Source: CAWKGC01 sp963849005
Lineage (GTDB): Bacteria; Pseudomonadota; Gammaproteobacteria; Burkholderiales; Usitatibacteraceae
Direction of reading: 5' to 3'
NCBI GenBank assembly: GCA_963849005.1
Contig: CAWKGC010000028.1
Coordinates: 242,688 to 306,687, forward strand
Length of the DNA stretch: 64,000 bases
Below, piece by piece: positions 54,201 to 64,000 of the stretch; positions within the stretch are counted from its first letter, which is position 1, and every line of letters begins with the position of its first letter. The position numbers were made by a program, and so were the translations under genes. The notes beneath the pieces were generated by a model. It did not search any database. It saw only the letters and a list, made by a program, of their open reading frames with translations, and was not told the origin of the DNA.

Positions 54201-57200
54201 TCAGGCTGGCGCCGGCGTTCTTCCAGATCTACCTTGGCGAATCCGAGCAGCATGTCGCCACCCTGGAGCGCGAAATGTCCGCGATCGAGGCGACGTGATG
54301 CAGCCGGTGAGCCATGAGTTCATGCGCGCCGCGCACACGCTCACGAGCTCTTCGAGGACCACCGGTTTCGAAAACGCTGGCCGACGTCGCGCACGCCCTC
54401 GAAAAGTGGCTCGCGGAGGCGATCGATTTCCCGCCCGAGTTCGATGCGCGCCGCCTGCAGGTCACGCGGCTTGCCGTGGACACGCTTGCCTCGATGGTGC
54501 GTGCCCTCGCCGCGCAGCAGCCGCCGGTGAGCGAGCCCATGCTGATCGAAGAGCTCCAGCAGTTGCGCGAAGGCCTGCAGGAATCGCGGCGAACAGGCCA
54601 GGGCACGCATATCCGCATGCCGGTCGCTGGACCGCGTGCATCCTCCGCGGAAGCCGTCGCGCCGGCCGGGATCGAAGCGCCGGTGGAAGCGCCGGAAACG
54701 CCTTCCGCCCCCGGGGCGGCGAGGAGCCGATTTTGCGGCGCCGCTGGAGAAGCGCCATCGACGCCAGTCGTCCGGCGCCTTCGCAGGAATGGACTCGGCG
54801 GAGTTGGTCGCTGAAATTGCGCAACCTGCAGGCGCCCGAATTGCGGCACCGGAAGCTGTCGCGGCACCGGAAGTTGTCGCCGGCACCGGAAGTGTTGCCG
54901 CCGAAGTTGCCGCCGCTTGAAATGTCCGAAGTTGTCGCGCCAGCGGAAGCCGTTTCCGAGCCGGAAGTTCTCGGCAACGCCGCCGGTCGCCTCGAGCCGA
55001 TGGTCGTCGCCGCGGTTGAGGAGTCCCTGCCGGCGATCTCGACCGAGGCCGCCGTGGCGGCGCTCGCGGCCACGGCGATGGCCACGCGCCGAACCGAGGC
55101 CAGGCCCGAGAAGCACATCGAGGTCGGCAAGGAACAGCGGCGCCTGCGCGACGACGTCGACTTGGACCTGCTGCCGATCTTCCTCGACGAAGCGCGCGAG
55201 GTCCTGCCGCAGCTTGGCGGCGGCCCTGCGCGCCTGGCGCGCCAGGCCCGCAGGTCCACGTGCCTGCAGTGGACCTGCGCCGGCACCTGCACACGCTGAA
55301 AGGCAGCGCGCGAATGACCGGCCTGATGCGCCTGGGCGAACTCGCCCACGTGCTCGAGGAAAAAGTCATCGCGATGGACGAGGCGGCAGGCGCCGCCGCC
55401 GGCGGACTTCGATCACGTCGAAGAGCGCGTGGACCGCTTCAACACGTCGCTCGACCGCCTTGCATCCGGCGGGGAACTGCAGGACCTCCTGCCGCTCGAG
55501 GTGCCCGTCTCGGCGGTGTTCGAGCAGCAGAAGGACAAGCCCAGCGCGATCGCGATGATCGCCGCGGCTCCGCGGAACTCGCGCAGCAGGCGGCGATGCC
55601 CGAAGCCCGCGAGCGCGTGGCGCTGCTGCGCGTGGACGCGGCCGAGATCGACCGCTTCGTGAACGAGGCCGGGGAGCTTTCGATCGCGCGCTCGCGGATC
55701 GAGGGCGAGATGTCGACCTTCCGGCGCGCGCTGGTCGACCTTGACCGATTCCGTCAACCGCATGCGCACGCAGCTGCGCGAGATCGAGATCCAGGCCGAA
55801 TCGCAGATGCAGAGCACGATCATGGAAAAGCAGGAGCAGGGCCAGACTTTCGACCCGCTGGAGTTCGACCGCTTCACGCGCATGCAGGAACTCACGCGCT
55901 TCCTCGCCGAATCGCTCGGCGACGTGATCACGCTGCAGCAGTCGCTGCAGAAGAACCTCGACGAAACCGAGCTGGCGATCCTGCAGCAGGCGCGACTGAA
56001 CCGCGAGCTGCAGACCGGCCTCATGGGCATCCGGCTGGTGCCGCTCGCCAACCTGTCCGACCGCTTTTATCGCGTGGTGCGCCAGACCGCCAAGGAACTG
56101 GGAAAGAAGGCCAACCTCGAGATACGCGGCGCGCGCGCCGAGCTCGACCGTTCGGTTCTGGAAAAGATCACGGCGCCCTTCGAGCACTTGCTCAGGAACG
56201 CCATCGCGCACGGGCTGGAAGCCGCCGCAGGCCCGCCTGGCCGCCGGCAAGCCGGAGATCGGCGAGATCATGATCGACGCGCAGCAGCGCGGCAACGAGA
56301 TCGTGCTCACCGTGAGCGATGACGGCGCCGGGCTCGACTTCAGGCGCATCCGCGAGAAGGCGATCGAGGCGGGGCTGCTCGACCGCGGTGCCGCGCTTGC
56401 CGACGCGCAGCTGGCCCAGTTCATCTTCATGACCGGCTTTTCCACTGCCAGGGAGGTCACCCAGGTGGCCGGGCGCGGCGTCGGCATGGACGTGGTGAAG
56501 AACGAGATCACCTCGCTGGGCGGCCGCGTCGAGATCGGCTCTGCGGCGGGCAAGGGCACGACGTTCACCATCACCTTGCCGCTGACGCTCGCGGTGACGC
56601 AGGCCGTGATGCTGCGCGCCGGGCATTCCACTTTCGCCGTGCCCTCGGTGATGATCGAGCAGGTGCAGGAATACAAGTCGAACGCCTTCGCCGCGGTGAT
56701 GGCCGCAGGCGAGGTCGAGTGGAACAAGAACAGCTATCCCCTGCGCTCGCTCCTGCCGCTGCTGGGCGAGATCGACACGCCGACGCCTGCGCGCCAGATC
56801 CCGGTACTGCTCCTGAAGAGCGGCGTGCAGCGCGCAGCGGTGCGCGTCGACCAGATCATCGGCAACCGCGAAGTCGTGGTGAAGACCATCGGCCCGCAGC
56901 TCGCGCGGCTGGCGGGGATCGCCGGCGCCACGGTGCTCGGCAGCGGACAGGTGGTCCTGATCCTCAACCCGGTGCAGCTGGTGCACCGTGATTCGCAGGT
57001 GGCGGCCTATATTGCCGTGCCCCAGGTGGCGGAAGAGGCGGCGCTCGTGGTGGAACAGAAGTCCGGCGCGCCGCTGGTGATGGTGGTCGACGATTCTCTG
57101 ACGGTGAGGAAGATCACCAGCCGCATGCTGGCGCGCGAGGGCTACGAGATCGCCACCGCCAAGGACGGCGTGGACGCGTTGCAGCAGTTGCAGGACATCA

Positions 57201-57445
57201 GGCCCGACTGCATCCTCCTCGACGTCGAGATGCCGCGCATGGACGGCTTCGAGTTCGCGAGGAACGTCCGGGCCGACGAAGGCACGAAGTCGATCCCGAT
57301 CATCATGATCACGTCGCGCACCGCGGACAAGCACCGCAACCACGCCCTCGAGATAGGCGTGAACGAGTACATGGGCAAGCCCTACCAGGAGGAGCAGCTG
57401 CTCGCGCTGATCAAGCGCTACACCGAGCTTTCGGCCTTCGCCTGA
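51256..57445 (+). CDS. pilL: PilL (ChpA-type) hybrid chemosensory histidine kinase, split by many frame changes
   Basis: Spans about 6.2 kb, equal to some 2,060 residues. From MAAHPAQGFDLGPLTWVKTE the first 527 codons read cleanly; from about 52840 to 56230 the frame changes roughly 15-18 times, mostly by one extra base, then reads cleanly to the end. Identified parts: a long helical N-terminus; HPt domains with His at 53461 (HTLKGSGRM), 54334 (HTLTSSSRT, weaker motif) and 55290 (HTLKGSARM); dimerisation and HATPase with NAIAHGLE, DDGAGLDF and GRGVGMDVV; CheW-like domain; C-terminal receiver (VVDDSLTVRK, LLDVEMPRMDG, GKPYQEE). All catalytic motifs survive. Either sequencing error or a young pseudogene. 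No pilK, chpB or chpC follows. Confidence 0.85.
54836..54935 (+). repeat. Imperfect Ala-Pro-Glu-Val linker repeats in pilL
   Basis: Short imperfect direct repeats related to GCACCGGAAGTTGTCGC occur four to six times in tandem, encoding an APEV/VAAPEVVA-type linker between the second and third HPt domains. Such linkers are common between HPt domains of large chemosensory kinases. Repeat slippage may contribute to the frame changes nearby. Confidence 0.6.
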
Positions 57446-57450
57446 GCCGC

Positions 57451-57468
57451 AGGCGGCGCCCGCCGCCT
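57451..57468. terminator. GC hairpin between convergent pilL and uppP
   Basis: AGGCGGC, loop GCCC, GCCGCCT; 7-bp stem in the 22-base gap between the two stop codons. No T-run on either strand, so at best a pause or factor-dependent site. Confidence 0.4.
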
Positions 57469-58274
57469 CAGTAGAACCACGCCAGCACGACGATCCCCAG
57501 CGCGATCCGGTACCACGCGAAGGCCTTGAAGTCGTGCGTGGACACGAAGCGCAGCAGCCAGCGCACAGCGAGCATCGCGAAGATGAACGAGGTCGCGAAC
57601 CCCACCGCAAACGGCGCGAGGTCGGTGGCGACGAAGAGCGCGCGGTACTTGACCACCTGGTAGCCGGTCGCGGCGAAGAGGATGGGTACCGCGAGGTAGA
57701 ACGAGAACTCGGTGGCGGCCTTGCGCGAAAGCCCGGCGAGCATGCCGCCGATGATGGTCGCGCCCGAGCGCGAAGTCCCTGGGATGAGGGAGAAGCACTG
57801 CGCGATCCCGACCCACAGGGCGTCGCGCCAGCCCATCTGGTCGGTGTCCTCGATGCGGGCGGGCAATTTCCTTGCCGGCCGCGATTCCACCCAGAAGATC
57901 ACGAGCGCGCCGGCGATCAGGGCGATCGCCACGCTCACCGGGTTGAACAGCCGCGCCTTGATGGCGGACGCGAACAGGAAACCGATCGCGGCGGCGGGGA
58001 CGAAGGCGATCGCGAGGTTTGCCGCGAAGCGCTGCTGCACCGGGTCGCTGCCGAGCCCCGAGAGGACCTTGGCGAAGCGCGCCCGGTATTCCCAGACCAC
58101 CGCGAGGATCGCGCCCAGCTGGATCACGATATCGAAGACCTTGCCCTTCTCGTCGTTCACGCCGAAGAAGTCCGAGACGATGATCAGGTGGCCGGTCGAG
58201 GAGACGGGGAGGAACTCGGTGAGTCCTTCGACGATGCCATGCAGGAGAGAGACCAGCAGCGGGGACGTTTCCAT
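57468..58274 (-). CDS. uppP: UppP (BacA), undecaprenyl-diphosphate phosphatase
   Basis: 268 residues, an integral membrane enzyme that recycles the lipid carrier for peptidoglycan and O-antigen synthesis. The two catalytic motifs are present: EGLTEFLPVSSTGHL (about 16-30) and LIPGTSRSGATIIGG (about 165-179). Eight hydrophobic helices are visible. Its loss or overexpression affects bacitracin susceptibility in other bacteria. Confidence 0.96.
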   Translation of the reverse strand: METSPLLVSLLHGIVEGLTEFLPVSSTGHLIIVSDFFGVNDEKGKVFDIVIQLGAILAVVWEYRARFAKVLSGLGSDPVQQRFAANLAIAFVPAAAIGFLFASAIKARLFNPVSVAIALIAGALVIFWVESRPARKLPARIEDTDQMGWRDALWVGIAQCFSLIPGTSRSGATIIGGMLAGLSRKAATEFSFYLAVPILFAATGYQVVKYRALFVATDLAPFAVGFATSFIFAMLAVRWLLRFVSTHDFKAFAWYRIALGIVVLAWFY

Positions 58275-58311
58275 CGGCCGCTAGTCTAGCATCGGGCGCT
58301 CGCCCGGAAAC

Positions 58312-58866
58312 TCAGCCCGGCCGGGCAAGCTTCAGCACCAGCCGCCCATCGCGCACCTCGACCGATTGCGGCTCGTAGCGCAACCCGTAGCGGGTGAAAT
58401 CGCCCGGCTTGAAGGTGTGGATCGGGATCTCGCCAGCCATCCTGATCGCGGGAGAAAGCAGCTTGCCTTCCGCGGCCGACAGCCCTTCGAAGCGCTCGAT
58501 GCGCACGTCGCCGAGATACAGGCCGAGCGTTTGCGGGTCGTAGCGCGGCACGCCCGAAAAGGTGGTTCGCGTGGCGAAAGGCCGGTCGATGAAGACGGCG
58601 AGCTTCGGGCTCTTAACCGAGATATCGACGGCGAACGTCATCCGGCCCGTCGATGTGCCGATGCTTATCTCCGGGCGCGCGAACTCGAATGCGGCCAGCC
58701 CTCCGGCCGCCTCGCGCGTGACGGGAAAGCGCCGCGCCAGCTGGGCGTTGAGCTCGCCCGCGCCCATCGAGATCTCGTCGGGGAGCAGCGAGGCGCCCGT
58801 GCAGGCGCAAAGGAGCAGCGCGGCGGCCGGCGCCGCGAGCTTGCGAGCAATTCCGCGCGCGCGCAT
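58312..58866 (-). CDS. DUF1439 family lipoprotein
   Basis: 184 residues. Lipoprotein signal with lipobox LLCAC (Cys near 21). The mature chain resembles the DUF1439 (YceB-like) family: ELNAQLARRFPVTREAAGG, a FDV-type beta segment MTFAVDISVKSP, and GEIPIHTFKPGDFTRYGLRY at the C-terminus. The fold in this family is lipid-binding TULIP-like, with no known enzymatic role. Downstream of thiC by 7 bases, probably by chance of packing rather than pathway. Confidence 0.85.
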   Translation of the reverse strand: MRARGIARKLAAPAAALLLCACTGASLLPDEISMGAGELNAQLARRFPVTREAAGGLAAFEFARPEISIGTSTGRMTFAVDISVKSPKLAVFIDRPFATRTTFSGVPRYDPQTLGLYLGDVRIERFEGLSAAEGKLLSPAIRMAGEIPIHTFKPGDFTRYGLRYEPQSVEVRDGRLVLKLARPG

Positions 58867-58873
58867 CCGCCGG

Positions 58874-60788
<1,915 letters not shown>

Positions 60789-60844
60789 TGGGACTCCTGC
60801 AGCTTTGCCAAAGGGCCGGGAGGCCGGCAGGAGCGAAGTGTCCG

Positions 60845-60945
60845 ACAACGCTTCCTACGCCGGCATGACCCGGATCAGGTTCTGAGGGTATCTCTCACCC
60901 CGCTGCCGTTGGAAACTTCGCGGCCGGGGACCCCTGCGTCAGAAG
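60845..60945 (-). promoter_or_regulatory. TPP (thi-box) riboswitch upstream of thiC
   Basis: Read on the minus strand, the leader has the TPP aptamer elements in order: GCAGGGGTCCC at the 5' side, GGGGTGAGAGATACCC (the CUGAGA-type pyrimidine-sensing arm) and AACCTGATCCGGGTCATGCC (the diphosphate arm), closing with GGCGTAGGAAGCG. Between aptamer and thiC ATG are about 56 bases with an AGGAG ribosome site, so control could act on translation or by hairpin formation; I see no clear T-run for an intrinsic terminator. Confidence 0.95.
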
Positions 60946-60984
60946 GCCCAACGCTACCCGAAGGCTCGCGGCGAAGCAAACTGG

Positions 60985-61013
60985 TTGACTGTTTAATTAG
61001 TCAGTTGTACAGT
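60985..61013 (+). promoter_or_regulatory. Promoter and probable autoregulatory operator of the tetR-efflux operon
   Basis: TTGACT (60985-60990), 17 bases, TACAGT (61008-61013): a good sigma-70 promoter. The -10 is so close to the ATG at 61021 that the message would start at or within a base of the start codon, and no ribosome site is visible, suggesting a leaderless mRNA. Inverted TGACT/AGTCA arms (60986-60990, 60999-61003) lie between -35 and -10, a likely TetR operator. Confidence 0.6.
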
Positions 61014-61020
61014 TTCAAGC

Positions 61021-61698
61021 ATGGCCCGTCCCTCGCGAAACCTCGACCGCGCCCTGCTCGCCGCCGGCAGCGAGCTATTTCCCGTGCACGGCTGCGCCGG
61101 CCTCACCATCCGGCAGGTGGCGGACGCCGCGGGCGTGAACATCGGCATGTTCCATTACCACTTCGGCTCGCGGGAAGCGTTCCTGCGCGCGCTGCTGCAG
61201 CAGACCTACGAGTCGATGTTCGCCCACCTGCAACTCGAGACCGGCCGCCACCAGCTCGAGCCCGTCGCGGCCCTGCGCGGCGCGTTTCGCGTCATCGGCC
61301 GCTTCGCGCGCGAGAACCGGCGCTTCATCGTGCGCGTGATGGCGGACGCGCTCTCCGGCGAGGTCGTGGCGCGCGACTTCATGCGCGAGAACATGCCGCG
61401 CCATCTCGGCCTCATCCAGGCGCTGCTCGCCGAGGGACAGCGGCTCGGGGTGATCAGGGCCATGGCGCCGCGGCAGGCGCTGGCCTTCTGCGTCGGCGCG
61501 ATCGGCTCGCCGATCCTCCTGGGCGGCGCCGTCGCCGACTCCGGGGCGCTGCCACGGGCCGCATCGCGCGCGCTGGCCGACGACGTGCTCGGCGAGAAAG
61601 CGATCGACGAGCGCATCGAGCTCGCCCTTGCCGCGCTCGCCACGACAAGGCCGGCCAGGCGCGTCACCGCGCGCACTGCATCAAGGACCACGCAATGA
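61021..61698 (+). CDS. TetR-family repressor of the adjacent efflux operon (CecR/YbiH-like)
   Basis: 225 residues. N-terminal helix-turn-helix LTIRQVADAAGVNIGMFHYHFGSREAFLRALL (about 22-55) is a textbook TetR DNA-binding domain; the rest is an all-helical ligand domain. The Arg/Thr-rich C-terminal tail is unusual but short. First gene of the operon, overlapping the adaptor gene by ATGA, so it probably represses itself and the transporter until an exported ligand binds. The arrangement matches ybiH-ybhGFSR of enterobacteria. Confidence 0.92.
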   Translation: MARPSRNLDRALLAAGSELFPVHGCAGLTIRQVADAAGVNIGMFHYHFGSREAFLRALLQQTYESMFAHLQLETGRHQLEPVAALRGAFRVIGRFARENRRFIVRVMADALSGEVVARDFMRENMPRHLGLIQALLAEGQRLGVIRAMAPRQALAFCVGAIGSPILLGGAVADSGALPRAASRALADDVLGEKAIDERIELALAALATTRPARRVTARTASRTTQ

Positions 61699-62654
61699 GA
61701 AGCCCGATGGCCATCCGCTGCTTCCTGCCGCTCGCTGCGCTCGCCCTGGCCGGCTGCGGGCCGGCTGCCGACCGACCGCTGCAGGGCTATGCCGAGGGCG
61801 ACCATGTCCGCGTCGCGTCGCCGTTTGCAGGGACGCTCACGAGACTCGACGTGCAACGCGGTGCCGCGGTCAAGGCAGGGTCGCCGCTCTTCGCCCTCGA
61901 AAGCGAGAACGAGGTGGCGGCGCGGCGGGAGACGGAAGATCGCGCCAAGCGCGCCGAGGCCCAGCTGAACAACCTGCGCTCGGGCAAGCGCGCGCCGGAA
62001 CTCGACGCGATCCGCGCGCAACTCGACCAGACGGAAACCGCGCTCAGGCTGTCCACCGCGGAGTACGCCCGCCAGCAGGACCTCGTCGCGAAGAACTTCG
62101 TGAGCAAGCAGGCGCTCGACGAAGCGCGCGCGGCCCGCGACCGGGATCGCGCGAAGGTCGCCGAGCTGAAGGCACTGCTCGCGACCGCGCAGATGCCGGC
62201 GCGCCCGGACGAGGTGCGCGCGGCCGAGTTCGAAGTCGCAGCGGCCCGGCAGGCGCTGGCGCAGGCCGACTGGCGCCTGAAGCAGAAGAGCGCGATCTCC
62301 ACCGTCGAGGGCGTGGTCACCGACACCAACTTCGTCGCCGGCGAATGGGTGCCGGCGGGATCGCCGGTCGTCGCGATCCTGCCGCCCGCGAACATCAAGG
62401 TGCGCTTCTTCGTGCCGGAGGCCAGGCTTGGCGCGATCAAGGTCGGGCAGGCCGTGGTGCTCTCCTGCGACGGCTGTCCCGCGCCGATCGACGCGAGGGT
62501 GAGCTTCATCGCCCCGCAGGCGGAGTACACGCCGCCGGTGATCTACAGCAAGGACAGCCGCGCCAAGCTGGTCTTCTTCGTCGAGGCGCGTCCTTCGCTC
62601 GCGGACGCGACCAAGCTGAAGCCCGGCCAACCCGTGGACGTGACGCTCAGGTGA
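61695..62654 (+). CDS. HlyD-type membrane-fusion adaptor lipoprotein (YbhG-like)
   Basis: 319 residues. Signal MRSPMAIRCFLPLAALALAGC with lipobox LAGC (Cys near 21) suggests a lipid-anchored periplasmic adaptor. Biotin-lipoyl half motif VASPFAGTLTRLDVQRGAAVKAGSPLF, a coiled-coil hairpin (about 75-170, Ala/Glu/Arg-rich) and the second half DTNFVAGEWVPAGSPV define the family. It would bridge the ABC permeases to the periplasm or outer membrane. Coupled to the ATPase gene by GTGA. Confidence 0.92.
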   Translation: MRSPMAIRCFLPLAALALAGCGPAADRPLQGYAEGDHVRVASPFAGTLTRLDVQRGAAVKAGSPLFALESENEVAARRETEDRAKRAEAQLNNLRSGKRAPELDAIRAQLDQTETALRLSTAEYARQQDLVAKNFVSKQALDEARAARDRDRAKVAELKALLATAQMPARPDEVRAAEFEVAAARQALAQADWRLKQKSAISTVEGVVTDTNFVAGEWVPAGSPVVAILPPANIKVRFFVPEARLGAIKVGQAVVLSCDGCPAPIDARVSFIAPQAEYTPPVIYSKDSRAKLVFFVEARPSLADATKLKPGQPVDVTLR

Positions 62655-63598
62655 TCGCCGGCGAAATCGTCATCGACGTCGAAGGGCTGACCAAGCGCTT
62701 CGGCGGCAAGGTCGTGGTGGACAATTTCTCGATGCAGGTGAAGCGAGGCCAGATCTACGGATTCCTCGGCCCCAACGGCAGCGGCAAGACCACCACCATC
62801 CGCATGCTGTGCGGCCTGCTCACGCCCGACGGCGGGCGCGGCACGTGCCTGGGCCTCGACATCGTCACCGGATCTGCGCTGATCAAGCGGCAGGTGGGCT
62901 ACATGACGCAGCGCTTCAGCCTGTACGAGGACCTCTCGATCGCCGAGAACCTCGAGTTCATCGCCCGCGTCTACGGCGTCCCGGAGCGCGCGCGCAAGGT
63001 GGATGAGGCACTCGAGCGCCTCGGGCTCACCGCGCGAAGAAAACAGCTCGCGGGGACGCTCTCCGGCGGCTGGAAGCAGCGCCTGGCGCTTGCCGCCTGC
63101 CTGCTCCACGACCCCAGGCTGCTGCTGCTCGACGAGCCCACCGCGGGCGTCGATCCCAGCGCGAGGCGCGACTTCTGGGAACACATCCATGACCTGGCGC
63201 ACGAAGGGATCACGGTGCTGGTCACCACGCACTACATGGACGAGGCGGAGCGCTGCCATGCGCTTGCCTACATCGCCTACGGCAAGCTGCTTGCCCACGG
63301 CACCGCGGCGCAAGTCGTGCGCGAGGCGGGGCTCTCCACCTGGTCCGTGGAGGGCCCGGACCTGATCGAGCTGGCGAGCGAGTTGAGGCGCCTGCCCGGC
63401 GTCGAGATGGTGGTGCCGTTCGGCACCGCGCTGCACATCAGCGGCCGCGACGCCGGCGCGCTCGAGTCCACCATCGCCGGGATGCGGGGGCGCCCCGGGC
63501 TCGCATTCCAGCGCGCCGCGCCCGGCCTCGAGGACGTCTTCATCCACCTGATGCGCAACGTCGCCGACCAGCCGGCCGATTCCCGGGCGGCGGCGTGA
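62651..63598 (+). CDS. ABC-2-type efflux ATPase, single nucleotide-binding domain
   Basis: 315 residues, starting GTG 62651, which overlaps the adaptor stop. Walker A GPNGSGKTT near 38, Q-loop MTQRFSLYEDLS, signature LSGGWKQRLALAA, Walker B LLLLDEPTAGVDPSA and H-loop VTTHYMDEAE are all intact. The last 80 residues are the regulatory tail of DrrA-type ATPases. Enterobacterial YbhF carries two such domains in one chain; here only one is present. Confidence 0.94.
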   Translation: MIAGEIVIDVEGLTKRFGGKVVVDNFSMQVKRGQIYGFLGPNGSGKTTTIRMLCGLLTPDGGRGTCLGLDIVTGSALIKRQVGYMTQRFSLYEDLSIAENLEFIARVYGVPERARKVDEALERLGLTARRKQLAGTLSGGWKQRLALAACLLHDPRLLLLDEPTAGVDPSARRDFWEHIHDLAHEGITVLVTTHYMDEAERCHALAYIAYGKLLAHGTAAQVVREAGLSTWSVEGPDLIELASELRRLPGVEMVVPFGTALHISGRDAGALESTIAGMRGRPGLAFQRAAPGLEDVFIHLMRNVADQPADSRAAA

Positions 63599-64000
63599 GC
63601 CTCGATTTCTCCTGGCAGCGCTTCATCGCGGTGCTCACCAAGGAATTCGTGCAGATGCGCCGCGACCGGCTCACCTTCGCGATGATGGTGGGCGTGCCGG
63701 TGATGCAGCTGGTCCTGTTCGGCTTCGCCATCAATACGGACCCCAAGGCCCTTCCCACGGCGGTGGTGAGCGCCGACCAGAGCGTGTTCTCGCGCTCCAT
63801 CGTGCGGGCGATGGAAAACAGCGGCTATTTCCGCGTCACGGCGCTGCCCGCGACGATTGCCGAGGCGGAAGAGCTGGTCGCCAACGGCACAGTGCAATTC
63901 CTCGTCGAGTTTCCCGAGGGCTTCTCGCGCGCGCTGCAGCGGGGCGAGAAGCCGGCGATGCTGGTCGAGGCCGATGCGTCCGACCCGGCCGCCACGGGCA
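63595..64000 (+). CDS. ABC-2-type efflux permease, N-terminal part
   Basis: 135 codons, cut by the right edge. GTG start at 63595 overlaps the ATPase stop. Translation shows the YbhS/YbhR pattern: FIAVLTKEFVQMRRDRLTFA, a membrane helix (MMVGVPVMQLVLFGFAI), NTDPKALPTAVV and the beginning of the large periplasmic domain. Probably one of two permease genes, the other lying beyond the window. Confidence 0.9.
   Translation, partial: MSLDFSWQRFIAVLTKEFVQMRRDRLTFAMMVGVPVMQLVLFGFAINTDPKALPTAVVSADQSVFSRSIVRAMENSGYFRVTALPATIAEAEELVANGTVQFLVEFPEGFSRALQRGEKPAMLVEADASDPAATG

Noticed and set aside
54836..54935. CRISPR-like repeat array
   Set aside because: Repeats are short, imperfect, contiguous and in coding phase; no spacers.
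52840..56235. Programmed frameshifting as the explanation for pilL
   Set aside because: There are far too many sites, no common slippery heptamer and both directions of shift; polishing errors or decay fit better.

Overview
GC-rich chromosomal DNA spanning what looks like the replication origin of a betaproteobacterium. The assignment rests on gene order and gene content: mnmG/mnmE/yidC/yidD/rnpA/rpmH facing dnaA/dnaN/gyrB, then dprA-LysM-def-fmt-rsmB-DUF4390-ntrY-ntrX, pilMNOPQ-aroK-aroB, engB-cytochrome c4, hemL-thiE-thiD-rubredoxin-pilGHIJL. I cannot fix the order or genus from sequence alone. Almost all DNA is coding. No gene-free stretch exceeds about 210 bases. I saw no insertion sequence, prophage, CRISPR array, tRNA or rRNA.

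Layout. 1-5400 (minus strand): 3'-truncated mnmG, a secreted dienelactone-hydrolase-like gene, mnmE, yidC, yidD, rnpA, rpmH. Two identical parS-like 16-mers flank the hydrolase gene. 5401-7122 holds dnaA between two spacers with DnaA-box-like elements; transcription diverges here, as expected at an origin. 7123-10716: dnaN and gyrB. 10777-15832 (minus): LysM protein, dprA, topA. 15948-22776 (plus): def, fmt, rsmB, DUF4390, ntrY, ntrX, the last four translationally coupled. 22788-30182 (minus): a seven-gene operon for a dipeptide-type ABC importer plus two amidohydrolase-type enzymes, one with a histidine-rich tail. 30295-37387: a small TPR gene, then (minus) the type IV pilus assembly operon pilMNOPQ followed by aroK and aroB. 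37531-41533: PBP1A, an uncharacterised nucleotidyltransferase-like gene, hemB. 41613-41714: a chain of hairpins ending in a terminator, a candidate small RNA. 41699-47041: engB, cytochrome c4, a GGDEF protein, hemL, thiE, thiD. 47230-57445 (plus): rubredoxin and the twitching chemosensory genes pilG, pilH, pilI, pilJ, pilL. 57468-60945 (minus): uppP, a DUF1439 lipoprotein, thiC with a TPP riboswitch. 61021-64000 (plus): TetR regulator, lipoprotein HlyD-type adaptor, ABC ATPase and the start of an ABC-2 permease, an efflux operon of the YbhGFSR kind.

Functional themes are chromosome replication and partition, tRNA and N-terminal methionine modification, type IV pili with their chemosensory control, tetrapyrrole and thiamine synthesis, peptide uptake and drug efflux. 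Several otherwise well conserved genes are broken by single-base frame changes: ntrY, ntrX, dppF, cytochrome c4, pilJ, thiC and, many times over, pilL. Most changes equal one extra base and several fall in homopolymers, so sequencing error is the simplest explanation. Coordinates of these genes are given end to end across the frame changes.
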